A stretch of DNA of 64,000 nt. Source: Marinobacterium lacunae (GTDB lineage: Bacteria > Pseudomonadota > Gammaproteobacteria > Pseudomonadales > Balneatricaceae). Shown piece by piece: positions 1 to 8,548 of this stretch (position 1 is its first letter; each line of letters starts with the position of its first letter). The DNA is taken from contig NZ_JMQN01000028.1 in assembly GCF_000705555.1 (NCBI RefSeq), forward strand, positions 1 to 64,000, in the 5' to 3' direction. Under the pieces are notes generated by a model. The model made no database searches. It saw nothing but the letters and a program-made list of their open reading frames with translations, and was not told the origin of the DNA. Both the position numbers and the translations under genes were made by a program.

Positions 1-54
1 CAGCCAGAACAGCCAGAACAGCCAGAACAGCCAGAACAGCCAGAACAGCCAGAA
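1..54 (+). repeat. Tandem 9-bp repeat (six perfect units) inside a coding region
   Basis: The unit CAGCCAGAA is repeated six times with no substitutions and encodes Gln-Pro-Glu. The array may extend beyond the left edge of the window. Perfect identity at silent positions suggests recent expansion by slippage; because the unit is a multiple of three, copy-number changes would keep the frame. Confidence 0.95.
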
Positions 55-153
55 CTAAAGAGTGAAGCTGATTCTGAAGAGCTGCCAGAGCAGGGCGATT
101 CAACTCCAGAGGCTGTAGCTGAAGCTGCAGAAGACGGCCGCAAGCAAGACTGA
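1..153 (+). CDS. C-terminal end of an unidentified protein with QPE repeats (partial)
   Basis: The reading frame is open from the first base and stops at 151-153. The visible 50 residues begin with six perfect Gln-Pro-Glu repeats, followed by an acidic Ala/Glu/Ser/Pro-rich tail that ends in a short Lys-containing segment. There is no recognisable domain; it looks like a disordered, acidic C-terminal extension. The rest of the gene lies upstream of the window, so its identity cannot be determined. It runs in the same direction as gpsA and may share its transcript. Confidence 0.75.
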   Translation, partial: QPEQPEQPEQPEQPEQPELKSEADSEELPEQGDSTPEAVAEAAEDGRKQD

Positions 154-169
154 TCGAGAGGGATTGGCT

Positions 170-379
170 TTGGATCGACACCGTACAGGTAGAATCAGCA
201 ACCTGTTAGCGATAATTGCCAGCGCGTTTTTTGCCGCGGTCGGTGTCGCAGGTTACGGGCGCACTGAAGATCTCCGTCAGCTTATGCTGTTTTTGGGGTT
301 GGCGGTTTTGGCTTTTGGTATCGTCAAGCTTGCGTTTTACGGTATCAATCGCTTGCTTGACAGCATCGATGAACGCTAA
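170..379 (+). CDS. Small two-helix membrane protein, function unknown
   Basis: About 69 residues with a short basic N-terminus and two hydrophobic stretches, roughly residues 10-28 and 36-57, ending in a short charged tail. This predicts a small inner-membrane protein with two helices. The start is uncertain: TTG at 170 is preceded by a purine-rich GAGAGGG at a suitable distance, and TTG at 164 is the other in-frame choice. It sits directly upstream of gpsA with a 24-bp gap and is probably co-transcribed. I recognise no family. Confidence 0.6.
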   Translation: MDRHRTGRISNLLAIIASAFFAAVGVAGYGRTEDLRQLMLFLGLAVLAFGIVKLAFYGINRLLDSIDER

Positions 380-403
380 GCGACGCGTGTCGCGGAGGAG
401 TAT

Positions 404-1426
404 ATGAGCAGTACCGCAGTGGTAACTGTACTCGGAGGTGGTAGCTTCGGTACGGTAATCGCCAATATGGTTGCCGAGAAAGGGCATCGTGTCCGGTTGT
501 GGGTGCGCGATGCTCAGGCTGCGGAAACGATTAACCGGGAGCATGAAAATAAGCGCTATGTGCCGGGTTATCGATTGGCTCCAGAGCTTGTCGCAACCGC
601 CGATATGCAGTACGCGCTTGAAGGCGCTGAGATCGTGTTCGTGTCCGTTCCATCCAGTGCTGTTCGGGATGTGATTAAGCAAGCTCGCCCATGGCTTGGT
701 TCCGGGCAGATGCTTGTCAGTACAACGAAAGGGATTGAGGCCGGTACGTTTTTCCTGATGAGCGAGGTTATCTCTCAAGAGCTTCCTGATGCGCGTATCG
801 GAGTGCTTAGCGGGCCTAATCTGGCAAAAGAAGTGGCGCGTCGTGAGCTCACCGGTACAGTCATCGCGTCGAGTGATGAGGGTCTGCGTGACGCCATTCA
901 GGGTTTGCTTCACAGTGCCTATTTTCGTGTGTACGCCAGCACAGACACCTTCGGTGTCGAATTGGGTGGTACGTTGAAAAATATCTATGCCATCGCCGCG
1001 GGCATGAGTGCTGCGTTCGGCATGGGCGAAAATACCAAGAGCATGTTACTCACGCGAAGTCTTGCTGAGATGAGCCGTTTTGCAGTGAGCATGGGCGCTA
1101 ACCCGCTTACCTTCCTGGGGCTTGCGGGTGTTGGGGATTTGATTGTTACCTGTATGTCTCCACTGAGTCGAAACTATCGAGTCGGGTATGCGCTGGGGCA
1201 GGGTAAAACGTTGCAGGAAGCCGTTGAAGCGTTAGGTGAAGTCGCTGAGGGGGTCAACACCCTGCGTCAGGTGCGCGCCAAGGCGGCAGAGAAAGATGTC
1301 TATATGCCGCTTGTCGATGGGCTCTATCAGGTTGTGTTCAACGGTGCCCCTGTTCAGGAAGTGGCCAAGCGCATGATGCTGAACCAGCAGGCCAGCGATG
1401 TTGAGTTCGTGTTGCCGCGGAGCTAG
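404..1426 (+). CDS. gpsA: NAD(P)H-dependent glycerol-3-phosphate dehydrogenase
   Basis: Cytoplasmic enzyme that reduces dihydroxyacetone phosphate to sn-glycerol 3-phosphate, the backbone for phospholipid synthesis. At 340 residues it has the family's usual length. The N-terminal Rossmann motif GGGSFGT lies at about residues 11-17, and the segment [13 protein letters not shown] carries the conserved catalytic Lys region. The ATG is preceded by a strong GGAGGA. sixA starts three bases after its stop, as in Pseudomonas, so the two are probably co-transcribed. Confidence 0.97.
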   Translation: MSSTAVVTVLGGGSFGTVIANMVAEKGHRVRLWVRDAQAAETINREHENKRYVPGYRLAPELVATADMQYALEGAEIVFVSVPSSAVRDVIKQARPWLGSGQMLVSTTKGIEAGTFFLMSEVISQELPDARIGVLSGPNLAKEVARRELTGTVIASSDEGLRDAIQGLLHSAYFRVYASTDTFGVELGGTLKNIYAIAAGMSAAFGMGENTKSMLLTRSLAEMSRFAVSMGANPLTFLGLAGVGDLIVTCMSPLSRNYRVGYALGQGKTLQEAVEALGEVAEGVNTLRQVRAKAAEKDVYMPLVDGLYQVVFNGAPVQEVAKRMMLNQQASDVEFVLPRS

Positions 1427-1429
1427 CGC

Positions 1430-1906
1430 ATGCGCTTGCTTCTGATGCGGCATTGTGAGGCTGAACCCGGAGCCGATAGTGACCCTGATCGGGGGCTGCT
1501 ACCACGTGCGATAGAGCGGCTTAACGCGAATATCAACGTTGAACGACCGTTGCTGGATGACGTTGAGTATGTGTTTGCAAGCCCTTGGCTCAGGGCGCGA
1601 GAAACCGCTCAAGTGTTGGTCGACGGCATCGGACCTGCGTTCACCCCCGAAACTCTTCTCAGCGAAGCACTCCTGCCCACTGCGCCGGTCGAGGGCGTTT
1701 TGGAGATCCTGGAGCGCTGTGCTGCTATGGATCCTCAAGCGATGCTGGTGGTGGGGCACCAGCCGCTAATCGGGCGGCTGACCTCCTACTTGTGCGAAGG
1801 TTCATGCGAGGCTGCATTCAGCCCCGCTCCGGGTGAAATGGCTGTTATTGAGCTTGACTGGCCTGCAGCGGGGCTAGGTTCGCTGCGCCGCTGGTGCCAA
1901 TTCTGA
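1430..1906 (+). CDS. sixA: SixA-type phosphohistidine phosphatase (histidine phosphatase superfamily)
   Basis: A 158-residue protein of the single-domain histidine phosphatase fold. SixA removes phosphate from histidine in phosphotransfer proteins. The N-terminal catalytic motif reads RHC at residues 7-9 instead of the usual RHG; the nucleophilic His is kept. The second conserved His is in VVGHQPLIGRL, and ASPWLRARETA matches the family's S-x-x-x-R-A-x-E-T-A segment. It has no clear ribosome-binding site and lies three bases behind gpsA, so translational coupling is likely. Its last 62 bases overlap the convergent membrane-enzyme gene. The substrate is inferred from the family only. Confidence 0.88.
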   Translation: MRLLLMRHCEAEPGADSDPDRGLLPRAIERLNANINVERPLLDDVEYVFASPWLRARETAQVLVDGIGPAFTPETLLSEALLPTAPVEGVLEILERCAAMDPQAMLVVGHQPLIGRLTSYLCEGSCEAAFSPAPGEMAVIELDWPAAGLGSLRRWCQF

Positions 1907-3647
1907 AGTTTCCGCTTTTTATATCTGTTGCTAGTTTGCTCATGCGTGTGTCATCTGGATAGATGGCCCGCGCGTGAGCCAGCGTTTTCAGTGCATCGTT
2001 TATATTGCCAAGGTGGAAGTACGCGATCGCAAGATCGTAGTAAACCTGCTTGTCGGGAATCTGCTGGGTGTAGCGGTTGCCCCAGTCGATAAATTGATCG
2101 GTGTGCTCGGTCAGGTTATTGCGTAGATCTCTGTAAAGCAGTGTACGCATCCAGAAGTACCCCCCCAACTCCCTGAAGTAGAAATCGTCCAGCGCAGGGA
2201 TCAGGTGCTTGGGTTGTGTGCCTTTGCTGCGCATAAACTGGACAATGCCGGCGTTGGCCAGTAACGCGTGTGTAAGAAAAGCCACTAACAGCGGTGCGCA
2301 TATGAGTGTGGTGATGGAGGTTGCATTCTTGGCAGGTGTGCTGAGTCGAAGTTGAGAGACGCGACGGCCGCTCTGAAAACAGATGAATAGCAGGATCAGC
2401 AGTATGATCCAGTGGATGTTCGAGATGTAGAAGGGCAGCTCCACCTGAGTGTGCAGTGCAATAGGGGCGAGCAGTGCAGCCATGGCACCGCCACGTTGCC
2501 ATCCAAGTTGCGCAAGTTGCCAGACTACTGCTAGAGCGGCTGCCGCTATCGAGAGCAGGGCGAGTGCTCCGCCCTCAATCATCCAAAACAGCAGTTCGTT
2601 ATGCGGGTGGCTAAAGCGTTTGTCATCGAGTTTGTAGTTAGGCACTTTTTCGTAGTATTGCGGCCTGTTCTCCTGAAAAACGTGCTGAAAACTGCCTATT
2701 CCGTGGCCGATTAGCGGAGCCTGCAAAAACGTCTGCCAGGCCAGTCGGTATATGTGCGGGCGGGAATCTCCGCTGACGCCCTCGTTGGCGGTCAGGCGTT
2801 CGATCTTGGTTATCGCTTTTATGGTTCCGGTTTTGCTCGACTTGAGGCCTAGCGAGACGCCTCCAATCATCGCGCTAATAAGCAAAAGGGTGATGATTTT
2901 GCGTCTTGCCAGTAGGCGGATACGGGAAATAACAATCAGCCCAACAGCGATCGCCACGCCAAGTAGTCCGACGCGAGAGCCGATGGTGACAAGGTTGGCC
3001 GATGCCAGCAGAAGGGTCATCAGTACCAGGCCTTTGAATGGCCAGCGCAAGCGGATAAATGCCGGGGTTGTTGCCTGATACAGTGCGAGTGCTATACCGG
3101 TGGCCATCATGGAGGCGTGGAGATTTGGCTGTTGGTAGATGCCGGCGGGTACTTTGCCGGATACCCAGGGAATCCAGCTTCTGAATGGGTTGTCGGGCAG
3201 AACCTGGCCAAGCCCGATAAGGCCCTGAATTGTGATGCTGGCCAATACCAGATAGGCGGCTGTGTCGACTTGCCGTCTTGTTAGCCGGAACTGGAAAAGT
3301 GAGAGCCAGAACAGCATGCCTCCTACGATGACGCCAAGTCGGATAAGCCATTCGGAAGGGCGCTCGATGCCCGTCAGGAAGCCGCCAAGCACCAAACCTG
3401 CCGGAAACAGCATCAGCAGCCCGATGTGGCGGGGTTTGACCCAGGTTTCCCGCTTGAGCATGGCAAGCAGTCCAGCACTCATCGTAAGAAGCACAGCTGC
3501 CCAAGTGCTTGCATTGTAAGGGAGCATCATCCCTTCACCGCCGAGGTTCGGTTGATAATAAAACGGAGCTATCAACACCAGTAGGGTGAAGGTTATGAAA
3601 AAGACTCGCTGCTCCCGCGTCAGGGCGGTCTGCTCCAGTAGAGGCAT
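1845..3647 (-). CDS. PglL/Wzy-type O-oligosaccharyltransferase or O-antigen ligase, multispanning
   Basis: A 600-residue inner-membrane protein with about a dozen hydrophobic helices. Diagnostic segments are QQPNLHASMMATG (PglL-like region), a GHGIGSFQHVF loop, and the periplasmic HPHNELLFWMIEGG motif of the Wzy_C family. After the last helix, about 130 C-terminal residues contain a TPR-like stretch (VYYDLAIAYFHLGNINDALKTLAHARAIYP). The family transfers lipid-linked glycans either to proteins such as pilins or to lipid A core; sequence alone does not decide which. An AAGGAG lies seven bases before the ATG. The 3' end overlaps sixA convergently. No glycan biosynthesis genes are next to it. Confidence 0.85.
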   Translation of the reverse strand: MPLLEQTALTREQRVFFITFTLLVLIAPFYYQPNLGGEGMMLPYNASTWAAVLLTMSAGLLAMLKRETWVKPRHIGLLMLFPAGLVLGGFLTGIERPSEWLIRLGVIVGGMLFWLSLFQFRLTRRQVDTAAYLVLASITIQGLIGLGQVLPDNPFRSWIPWVSGKVPAGIYQQPNLHASMMATGIALALYQATTPAFIRLRWPFKGLVLMTLLLASANLVTIGSRVGLLGVAIAVGLIVISRIRLLARRKIITLLLISAMIGGVSLGLKSSKTGTIKAITKIERLTANEGVSGDSRPHIYRLAWQTFLQAPLIGHGIGSFQHVFQENRPQYYEKVPNYKLDDKRFSHPHNELLFWMIEGGALALLSIAAAALAVVWQLAQLGWQRGGAMAALLAPIALHTQVELPFYISNIHWIILLILLFICFQSGRRVSQLRLSTPAKNATSITTLICAPLLVAFLTHALLANAGIVQFMRSKGTQPKHLIPALDDFYFRELGGYFWMRTLLYRDLRNNLTEHTDQFIDWGNRYTQQIPDKQVYYDLAIAYFHLGNINDALKTLAHARAIYPDDTRMSKLATDIKSGNFRIGTSGAANLAPLQASQAQ

Positions 3648-3714
3648 TCGTGGCTCCTTGCTTCAGTCTGTGTGAGATCGTAACGAATCGGTTATGCTTG
3701 TGAAAGGAAAAGCG

Positions 3715-4611
3715 GTGCAGGAACCTATGCATATCAAAGAGCTGAGTATCGATATTGGCGGGCGACATCTGGCCGCTGTGGATTTTGGCGGCAGGTCTGA
3801 CGATCGAATTGTACTAGCCGTACATGGCTGGATGGACAATGCGGCCAGTTTCATGGAGTTGGCGCCGCGTCTGGCGAGGTGTCGCGTGATTGCGCTGGAT
3901 CTTGCAGGACACGGGCGTTCTGACTGGCGCGATGAAAGCAGTTGGTATGCGATATGGGATTACGTCATGGATCTGCACTCGGTTGTTCAGGCTCTTGGGG
4001 TCGAGGAGATCCACCTGCTCGGGCACTCCTTGGGTGCGGGTGTTCTGTCGTTGTTGGCCGCGGTCTTGCCTGAGCAGGTCAGGAGTCTTGTGATGCTCGA
4101 AGGCTTGGGGCCATTGGTGATCGAACCGGAGGATGCCCCCGAGCAAATGATCAAGGGGCTTGCCTGGAATCGTGGTGACCGATCGGTTCCTGTTGTGTAC
4201 ACGGACAGGGAAAGAATGGTCTTAGCCAGAATACGAGGGCGTTTTCCTGTCAGTCGGGAAGCTGCACAGCACTTGCTGTCGCGCTCGATCAAGTCGGTGG
4301 CCGGCGGATACGGTTGGACGCATGATCCCAAATTGATGGCGCCGTCGTTGATAAGGCTATCCAGTGCGCAGGTTGAGGCTTTCTTTTCTCGCATAAGGGT
4401 GCCTGTTCTGGCTTGTTTAACCGATGGGGGGATTGCGACAGCAGACTCTCGGCGTCGGCTTTCACGGATTGAGGGGGTGCAGGTTGTCAATCTGAGGGGG
4501 GGGCACCACCCGCATTTGGAGTCTGAAAGTATAGGGCCAGTGGCTGAAGCGATTAACGCATTCTACCGCAGGGTTGACCAAAAACGGCTTTCGAGGGAGG
4601 TATTGGTTTGA
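3715..4611 (+). CDS. Alpha/beta hydrolase
   Basis: Serine hydrolase with the oxyanion-hole region HGWMDNAASF, the nucleophile elbow GHSLGAG (Ser of G-x-S-x-G) and a late GGHHPHLE segment that supplies the catalytic His. HGWMDNAASF is typical of the serine-hydrolase-like group related to soluble lipases and esterases; the substrate is unknown. GTG at 3715 is preceded by AAGGA at six bases; ATG codons at 3694 and 3727 are in-frame alternatives. It shares a transcript direction and one base (TGATG) with the DUF4892 gene, and a patatin gene follows, which suggests a lipid-related role. Confidence 0.85.
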   Translation: MQEPMHIKELSIDIGGRHLAAVDFGGRSDDRIVLAVHGWMDNAASFMELAPRLARCRVIALDLAGHGRSDWRDESSWYAIWDYVMDLHSVVQALGVEEIHLLGHSLGAGVLSLLAAVLPEQVRSLVMLEGLGPLVIEPEDAPEQMIKGLAWNRGDRSVPVVYTDRERMVLARIRGRFPVSREAAQHLLSRSIKSVAGGYGWTHDPKLMAPSLIRLSSAQVEAFFSRIRVPVLACLTDGGIATADSRRRLSRIEGVQVVNLRGGHHPHLESESIGPVAEAINAFYRRVDQKRLSREVLV

Positions 4612-5462
4612 TGCTGCGGATCGCTTTTACTGCATGTTTGATGGTTTGGGGAGTACTGGGTTCCGGATACTCATTAGCGGGGACACCCGGTTTTCTTGAA
4701 CCATTTCCGAGAAGTCGAGAGATCCAGAACCGTACCTTGGATGCTCAGGATTACCGGGTGATGCTTGGCCGAGTTTTGAAGATCAATGGTCTTATCAGGA
4801 CCGACAGGGAGCTACGTCTAGCGGGAGCGCTATCGAGAATAACGTGGCAGATCCCGGTTGGGCATACACCGGAGGATGGTTTTCGTTATTTTCGTGATCA
4901 ATTAAAGGATGCGGAGGCTGAGTTTCTTTTTGAGTGCAGTGGTCGGCAGTGTGGAGCCAGCAGTATTTGGGCGAATGATCTGTTCGATACCTCTCGACTT
5001 TACGGTGTTGATGAGAGTCAGCACTATTTGGTGGCGCGCAAGGGGGCCGGTTATTTCGTGTTGTATGCAATACGCAGGGGCAATGGACGAGTTTTCCTGC
5101 ATTTGGACTGGGTTGTCGATACATCGGACGGCAGTCAGGATTGGGTGCAGGTGTTGTTAGAGCAAGGGTATGCCGTATTGCCGGACTGGCCTGAATCGCC
5201 GGAAACTGCTGTTCGATCAGTCGTGGCATTGCTAAATGACTATGAGAACAAGCATGTGGTAATTGTGTTGCACCAGCAGGGGCGGGATATCGAGTTGAGC
5301 ATCCGGCAGTCACGTGAGTTGGCGCTTCGACTGCGTGACCAGGTCATCGCGGAGGGTATCTCTCAAAATAGAATTGAAGCCTACGGAGCAGGGGCGCTCT
5401 CGCCAAGTGTGCTTGGAGGGCGTCGACAATTGGCTGTGGTGATACTGACAGATCAGGAGTAG
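4611..5462 (+). CDS. DUF4892 family exported protein with OmpA-like C-terminus
   Basis: 284 residues beginning with a signal peptide (hydrophobic CLMVWGVLGSGYSLAG), so exported to the periplasm or outer membrane. The N-terminal two thirds fit the DUF4892 family (FRYFRDQLKDAEAEFLFECS, followed by Cys-containing GRQCGAS). The C-terminal 80 residues resemble an OmpA-like peptidoglycan-binding fold (SRELALRLRDQVIAEGI, then a GAGALSPS loop). ATG at 4611 overlaps the previous stop and follows GAGGGAGG at ten bases, which is better than the TTG three bases earlier. Function unknown; the neighbours are a hydrolase and a patatin-like enzyme. Confidence 0.8.
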   Translation: MLRIAFTACLMVWGVLGSGYSLAGTPGFLEPFPRSREIQNRTLDAQDYRVMLGRVLKINGLIRTDRELRLAGALSRITWQIPVGHTPEDGFRYFRDQLKDAEAEFLFECSGRQCGASSIWANDLFDTSRLYGVDESQHYLVARKGAGYFVLYAIRRGNGRVFLHLDWVVDTSDGSQDWVQVLLEQGYAVLPDWPESPETAVRSVVALLNDYENKHVVIVLHQQGRDIELSIRQSRELALRLRDQVIAEGISQNRIEAYGAGALSPSVLGGRRQLAVVILTDQE

Positions 5463-5464
5463 AT

Positions 5465-6349
5465 ATGACAAAAGTCTCTCTGGTTCTGGGGACCGGTGGT
5501 GCAAGGGGATACGCCCATATCGGCGTTATCGAAGAGCTTGAGTCTCGTGGGTACGAAATTGTCAGCATAGCAGGCAGTTCAATGGGGGCGCTGGTGGGGG
5601 GCTTATACGCCGCAGGCGCTCTGGCAGAGTATCGCCGGTGGGTTGAGGCGTTGGGGTGGATCGATGTGGTGCGCTTGCTTGACCTTAACTTTCGCAACAC
5701 GCTGTTCAGTGGCGATAAGGTGTTCACGCGCCTGAGGGAGCTGATAGGCGACCCGGATATCGAAAGTCTTCCTATAGCCTATACCGCCGTTGCGACCGAC
5801 CTGACCAATAACAAGGAGGTCTGGTTCCAGAGGGGGAGCCTGCTCAAGGCGATGAGGGCTTCTATCGCGATCCCCGGAATTGTGGCTCCCGTTATTCAGG
5901 GCGGGCGGGTATTGGTCGATGGTGGTGTGCTAAATCCGTTGCCGATCGTTGCGACAGTGGCTGCACATGCAGACCTCATTATTGCGGTGGATGTCAACGC
6001 GTCCCGCGACTCGGTTGCCATGCATCTGGCGCCGGGGGAGTTGGAGTTTCATGATGTGGCTTCAGCCGGGCGGATGGGGCGATTGTCTCTGTTGTTGAGT
6101 TCGACCGAGGTTATGCAGGGCGCGTTGACGCGCTATAAGATTGCGGGCTACAGCCCGGATCTTGTTATCAGGGTGCCAAAGGAAGCGGGTAGTTTTCACG
6201 AGTTTCATCGCGCGAAGGCGTTGATCGAGATAGGGCGGAAATTGGCTTGCCGCCAGCTCGATGTATTTGAAGGGCTAGCGGCAGGGAGTGAGAACGTCGC
6301 GCCTGCTGGCGGCGACGTTTCGGAGGATAGTCTCTTAGTTGACGAGTGA
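5465..6349 (+). CDS. RssA-like patatin-family phospholipase
   Basis: 294 residues with all patatin signatures: the oxyanion loop [12 protein letters not shown] (residues 9-20), the nucleophile motif GSSMG with Ser39, and the catalytic Asp in VDGG (Asp152). Patatins are Ser-Asp dyad lipid acyl hydrolases; the bacterial RssA group is cytoplasmic or membrane-associated and has no firmly known substrate. It starts two bases after the DUF4892 gene and is the third member of a likely operon. Its last 15 bases overlap the end of folE on the opposite strand. Confidence 0.9.
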   Translation: MTKVSLVLGTGGARGYAHIGVIEELESRGYEIVSIAGSSMGALVGGLYAAGALAEYRRWVEALGWIDVVRLLDLNFRNTLFSGDKVFTRLRELIGDPDIESLPIAYTAVATDLTNNKEVWFQRGSLLKAMRASIAIPGIVAPVIQGGRVLVDGGVLNPLPIVATVAAHADLIIAVDVNASRDSVAMHLAPGELEFHDVASAGRMGRLSLLLSSTEVMQGALTRYKIAGYSPDLVIRVPKEAGSFHEFHRAKALIEIGRKLACRQLDVFEGLAAGSENVAPAGGDVSEDSLLVDE

Positions 6350-6874
6350 CAGAAATTCGGCTCGGGTGGCCGGATTGGACCGGAATGTGCCGAGCATCAT
6401 GGATGTCTTCATCTCAGCATTTTGCTTCTCGACACCGCGCATCATCATGCACATGTGCTGTGCCTCGATCACCACGCCAACGCCCAGTGCCCCCGTGACC
6501 TGTTGAATCGCTTCTGCAATCTCTTTGGTCATGTTTTCCTGAATCTGAAGTCGGCGGGCGTACATGTCGACGATGCGCGCAATTTTGGACAAACCGACAA
6601 CCTGGCCATTGGGTATGTAGGCAACATGAGCCTTGCCAATAAAGGGCAGCAGGTGGTGTTCGCACATGGAGTAGAGCTCTATGTTTTTAACCAGCACCAT
6701 TTCGCTGTTATCAGAAGGGAAAAGTGCGCCGTTGACGACCTCTTCAAGTGATTGCTCGTAGCCCCGGGTTAGAAATTTCATCGCCTTGGCCGCGCGTTTC
6801 GGCGTATCTTTCAAACCCTCGCGTTGCAGATCTTCACCGAGCGATTCGATGATTTGGGCGTAGGATTTTTCCAT
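6335..6874 (-). CDS. folE: GTP cyclohydrolase I
   Basis: Converts GTP to 7,8-dihydroneopterin triphosphate, the first step to tetrahydrofolate. Zinc-site segments are present: [18 protein letters not shown] and [11 protein letters not shown]. Counted from the ATG at 6872-6874 it is 179 residues, close to the family's length, and a GGAG sits six bases upstream. The frame is open to 6961 with in-frame starts at 6886 and 6961, but the extra residues look non-homologous. It faces the patatin gene and overlaps it by 15 bases. Confidence 0.95.
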   Translation of the reverse strand: MEKSYAQIIESLGEDLQREGLKDTPKRAAKAMKFLTRGYEQSLEEVVNGALFPSDNSEMVLVKNIELYSMCEHHLLPFIGKAHVAYIPNGQVVGLSKIARIVDMYARRLQIQENMTKEIAEAIQQVTGALGVGVVIEAQHMCMMMRGVEKQNAEMKTSMMLGTFRSNPATRAEFLSLVN

Positions 6875-6967
6875 CTGTGGCTCCATCAGAGAGGTACATG
6901 TCCCGATTGGGTCTGAAAAAGGGACGTAAGTTACGCCATCGGTCGTGTCAGGTAAAGACAACCGACA

Positions 6968-7525
6968 CTACCGCGACGCTTTTTGTTTAAGTAGCACATA
7001 AACGGCTCCAGTGCCGCCATCGGCTGGTTGGGCCGAGCAAAAAGCCAATACGGGCGGCAGTTGCCTTAGCCAGTCATTCACATGTGACTTTATCAGTGCC
7101 GGTTGGCCTGGTTGCGAGTATGACTTGCCGTGTATGACCAGCACGCAGCGCAGGCCGTTGGCCTCGCTGTCCCGAATAAAGCGAGAAAGCTCCTCGCGAG
7201 CCTGCTCCAGCGTATAGCCATGCAGATCAAGCCCCGCCTGCCATGGGATGTGGCCGCGACGAAGTCTCTTCATTTGTCTTATCTGTATGCCCTGACTTAC
7301 GAATAGAAGGTCCTGCTCGGATTCGATGATTTCGACGGCCGTGGTGGAGAGTCCGTCTACAAAGGCTTCGCTTTCCTGTTCGGCGGCCTGTCGACGGTAG
7401 TGCTGCGCCTCGCTAACAGAGGGCTTGTGCGAACGACGCCTCTGGATCCTGTCTGTTTTCAGGGGGCTTACGTCGGCGACCGCGGTCTGAAAGTCGGACA
7501 GATCGCTTTGCGGGTCATCAGTCAT
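6968..7525 (-). CDS. smrB: Smr-domain endonuclease SmrB
   Basis: 185 residues: a charged N-terminal region, then a C-terminal Smr domain with LDLHGYTLEQAREEL and LVIHGKSYSQPGQPALIK and the closing GAVYVLLK strand. SmrB cleaves mRNA between collided ribosomes in E. coli and thereby triggers ribosome rescue. The assignment rests on the domain plus the conserved divergent arrangement with prmB-aroC, which is the same as in E. coli. The short gap to prmB must hold both promoters. Confidence 0.88.
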   Translation of the reverse strand: MTDDPQSDLSDFQTAVADVSPLKTDRIQRRRSHKPSVSEAQHYRRQAAEQESEAFVDGLSTTAVEIIESEQDLLFVSQGIQIRQMKRLRRGHIPWQAGLDLHGYTLEQAREELSRFIRDSEANGLRCVLVIHGKSYSQPGQPALIKSHVNDWLRQLPPVLAFCSAQPADGGTGAVYVLLKQKASR

Positions 7526-7589
7526 GGCGTTTACTGTATGTTTTCTTTAACATGTGCGGCCTGTAAAGCCTCCCATTATCGGACCTGCG

Positions 7590-8510
7590 ATGAATCTGGA
7601 TCAAGCATCTCTGCTCGAAGAGTTGGAAACTCTGCGCGATTTCGTGCGATTTAGCCTGAGTGCCTTTCATGAGAATGGACTCTACTTCGGCCACGGGACT
7701 GACAATGCCTGGGATGAGGCTGTTCAGCTGGTGCTCAATGCGGTTCATCTGCCGTGGGATACGCGTCCCGAGGTGCTTGATGCGAAACTGACGCGCAGTG
7801 AGAAACGACGCGTGCTTGAGTATCTTCGTCAACGTGTGGAAGAGCGCAAGCCGCTGCCCTACATCACCGGCGAAGCCTGGTTTATGGGGCTGGCGTTTAA
7901 TGTTGATGAGCGGGTGTTGATACCGCGCTCTCCCATAGCCGAGTTGATTGAAAACGAATATGAGCCATGGTTGCGCCCTGGGCCTGTCTCGCGCGTGCTT
8001 GACCTGTGTACTGGTAGTGGATGCATCGGTATTGCGACTGCGCTGGTGTTTCGGGAGGCGTGCGTCGACTTGGTCGATATATCCGAAGAAGCGTTGGCGG
8101 TGGCGGGTAGCAATATAAAGCGTCACCAACTGGCTGATCGCGTTGAGGCTGTAGAAAGCGACCTTTTCGAGGCTTTGGATCCGTCCCGGCCGTACGATCT
8201 GATCGTGAGTAATCCGCCCTATGTGGATGCTCAGGATCTCGCCAGTATGCCGCAAGAGTACCGGCATGAGCCTGATTTGGCTCTGGGCTCCGGCGCCGAC
8301 GGCTTGGATATTACCCGACGTATCCTGCGGGAAGCCGGGCGCTATTTGACAGATGATGGACTGTTGGTTGTCGAGGTCGGTAACTCCGAAGTGCATTTGA
8401 TGGAACAGTATCCCGATCTGCCGCTCGTATGGGTCGAGCTGGAGATGGGGGGCAACGGTGTGTTTTGTATAACGGCGCAGGAGTTGCGCCAGTATGCTGA
8501 TAAAATTTGA
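7590..8510 (+). CDS. prmB: Ribosomal protein L3 N5-glutamine methyltransferase
   Basis: SAM-dependent enzyme that methylates a glutamine of ribosomal protein L3. The SAM-binding motif VLDLCTGSGCIGIATAL and the catalytic NPPY motif (SNPPYVDAQDLASMP) are clear, and the N-terminal helical domain has the PrmB-specific length. I chose the ATG at 7590, giving 306 residues near the family norm; a GTG at 7554 would add a non-homologous, proline-rich extension. aroC follows in the same direction, as in many gammaproteobacteria. Confidence 0.95.
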   Translation: MNLDQASLLEELETLRDFVRFSLSAFHENGLYFGHGTDNAWDEAVQLVLNAVHLPWDTRPEVLDAKLTRSEKRRVLEYLRQRVEERKPLPYITGEAWFMGLAFNVDERVLIPRSPIAELIENEYEPWLRPGPVSRVLDLCTGSGCIGIATALVFREACVDLVDISEEALAVAGSNIKRHQLADRVEAVESDLFEALDPSRPYDLIVSNPPYVDAQDLASMPQEYRHEPDLALGSGADGLDITRRILREAGRYLTDDGLLVVEVGNSEVHLMEQYPDLPLVWVELEMGGNGVFCITAQELRQYADKI

Positions 8511-8548
8511 TTGTGCCCGATTGGCCGCAGTAAGGCAGGATTGACGCT

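Noticed and set aside
1-54. CRISPR array
   Set aside because: Units are nine bases, contiguous without spacers and in frame with a coding region.
206-913. 235-codon frame antisense to gpsA and the small membrane gene
   Set aside because: Overlaps gpsA entirely within its conserved part; no homology.
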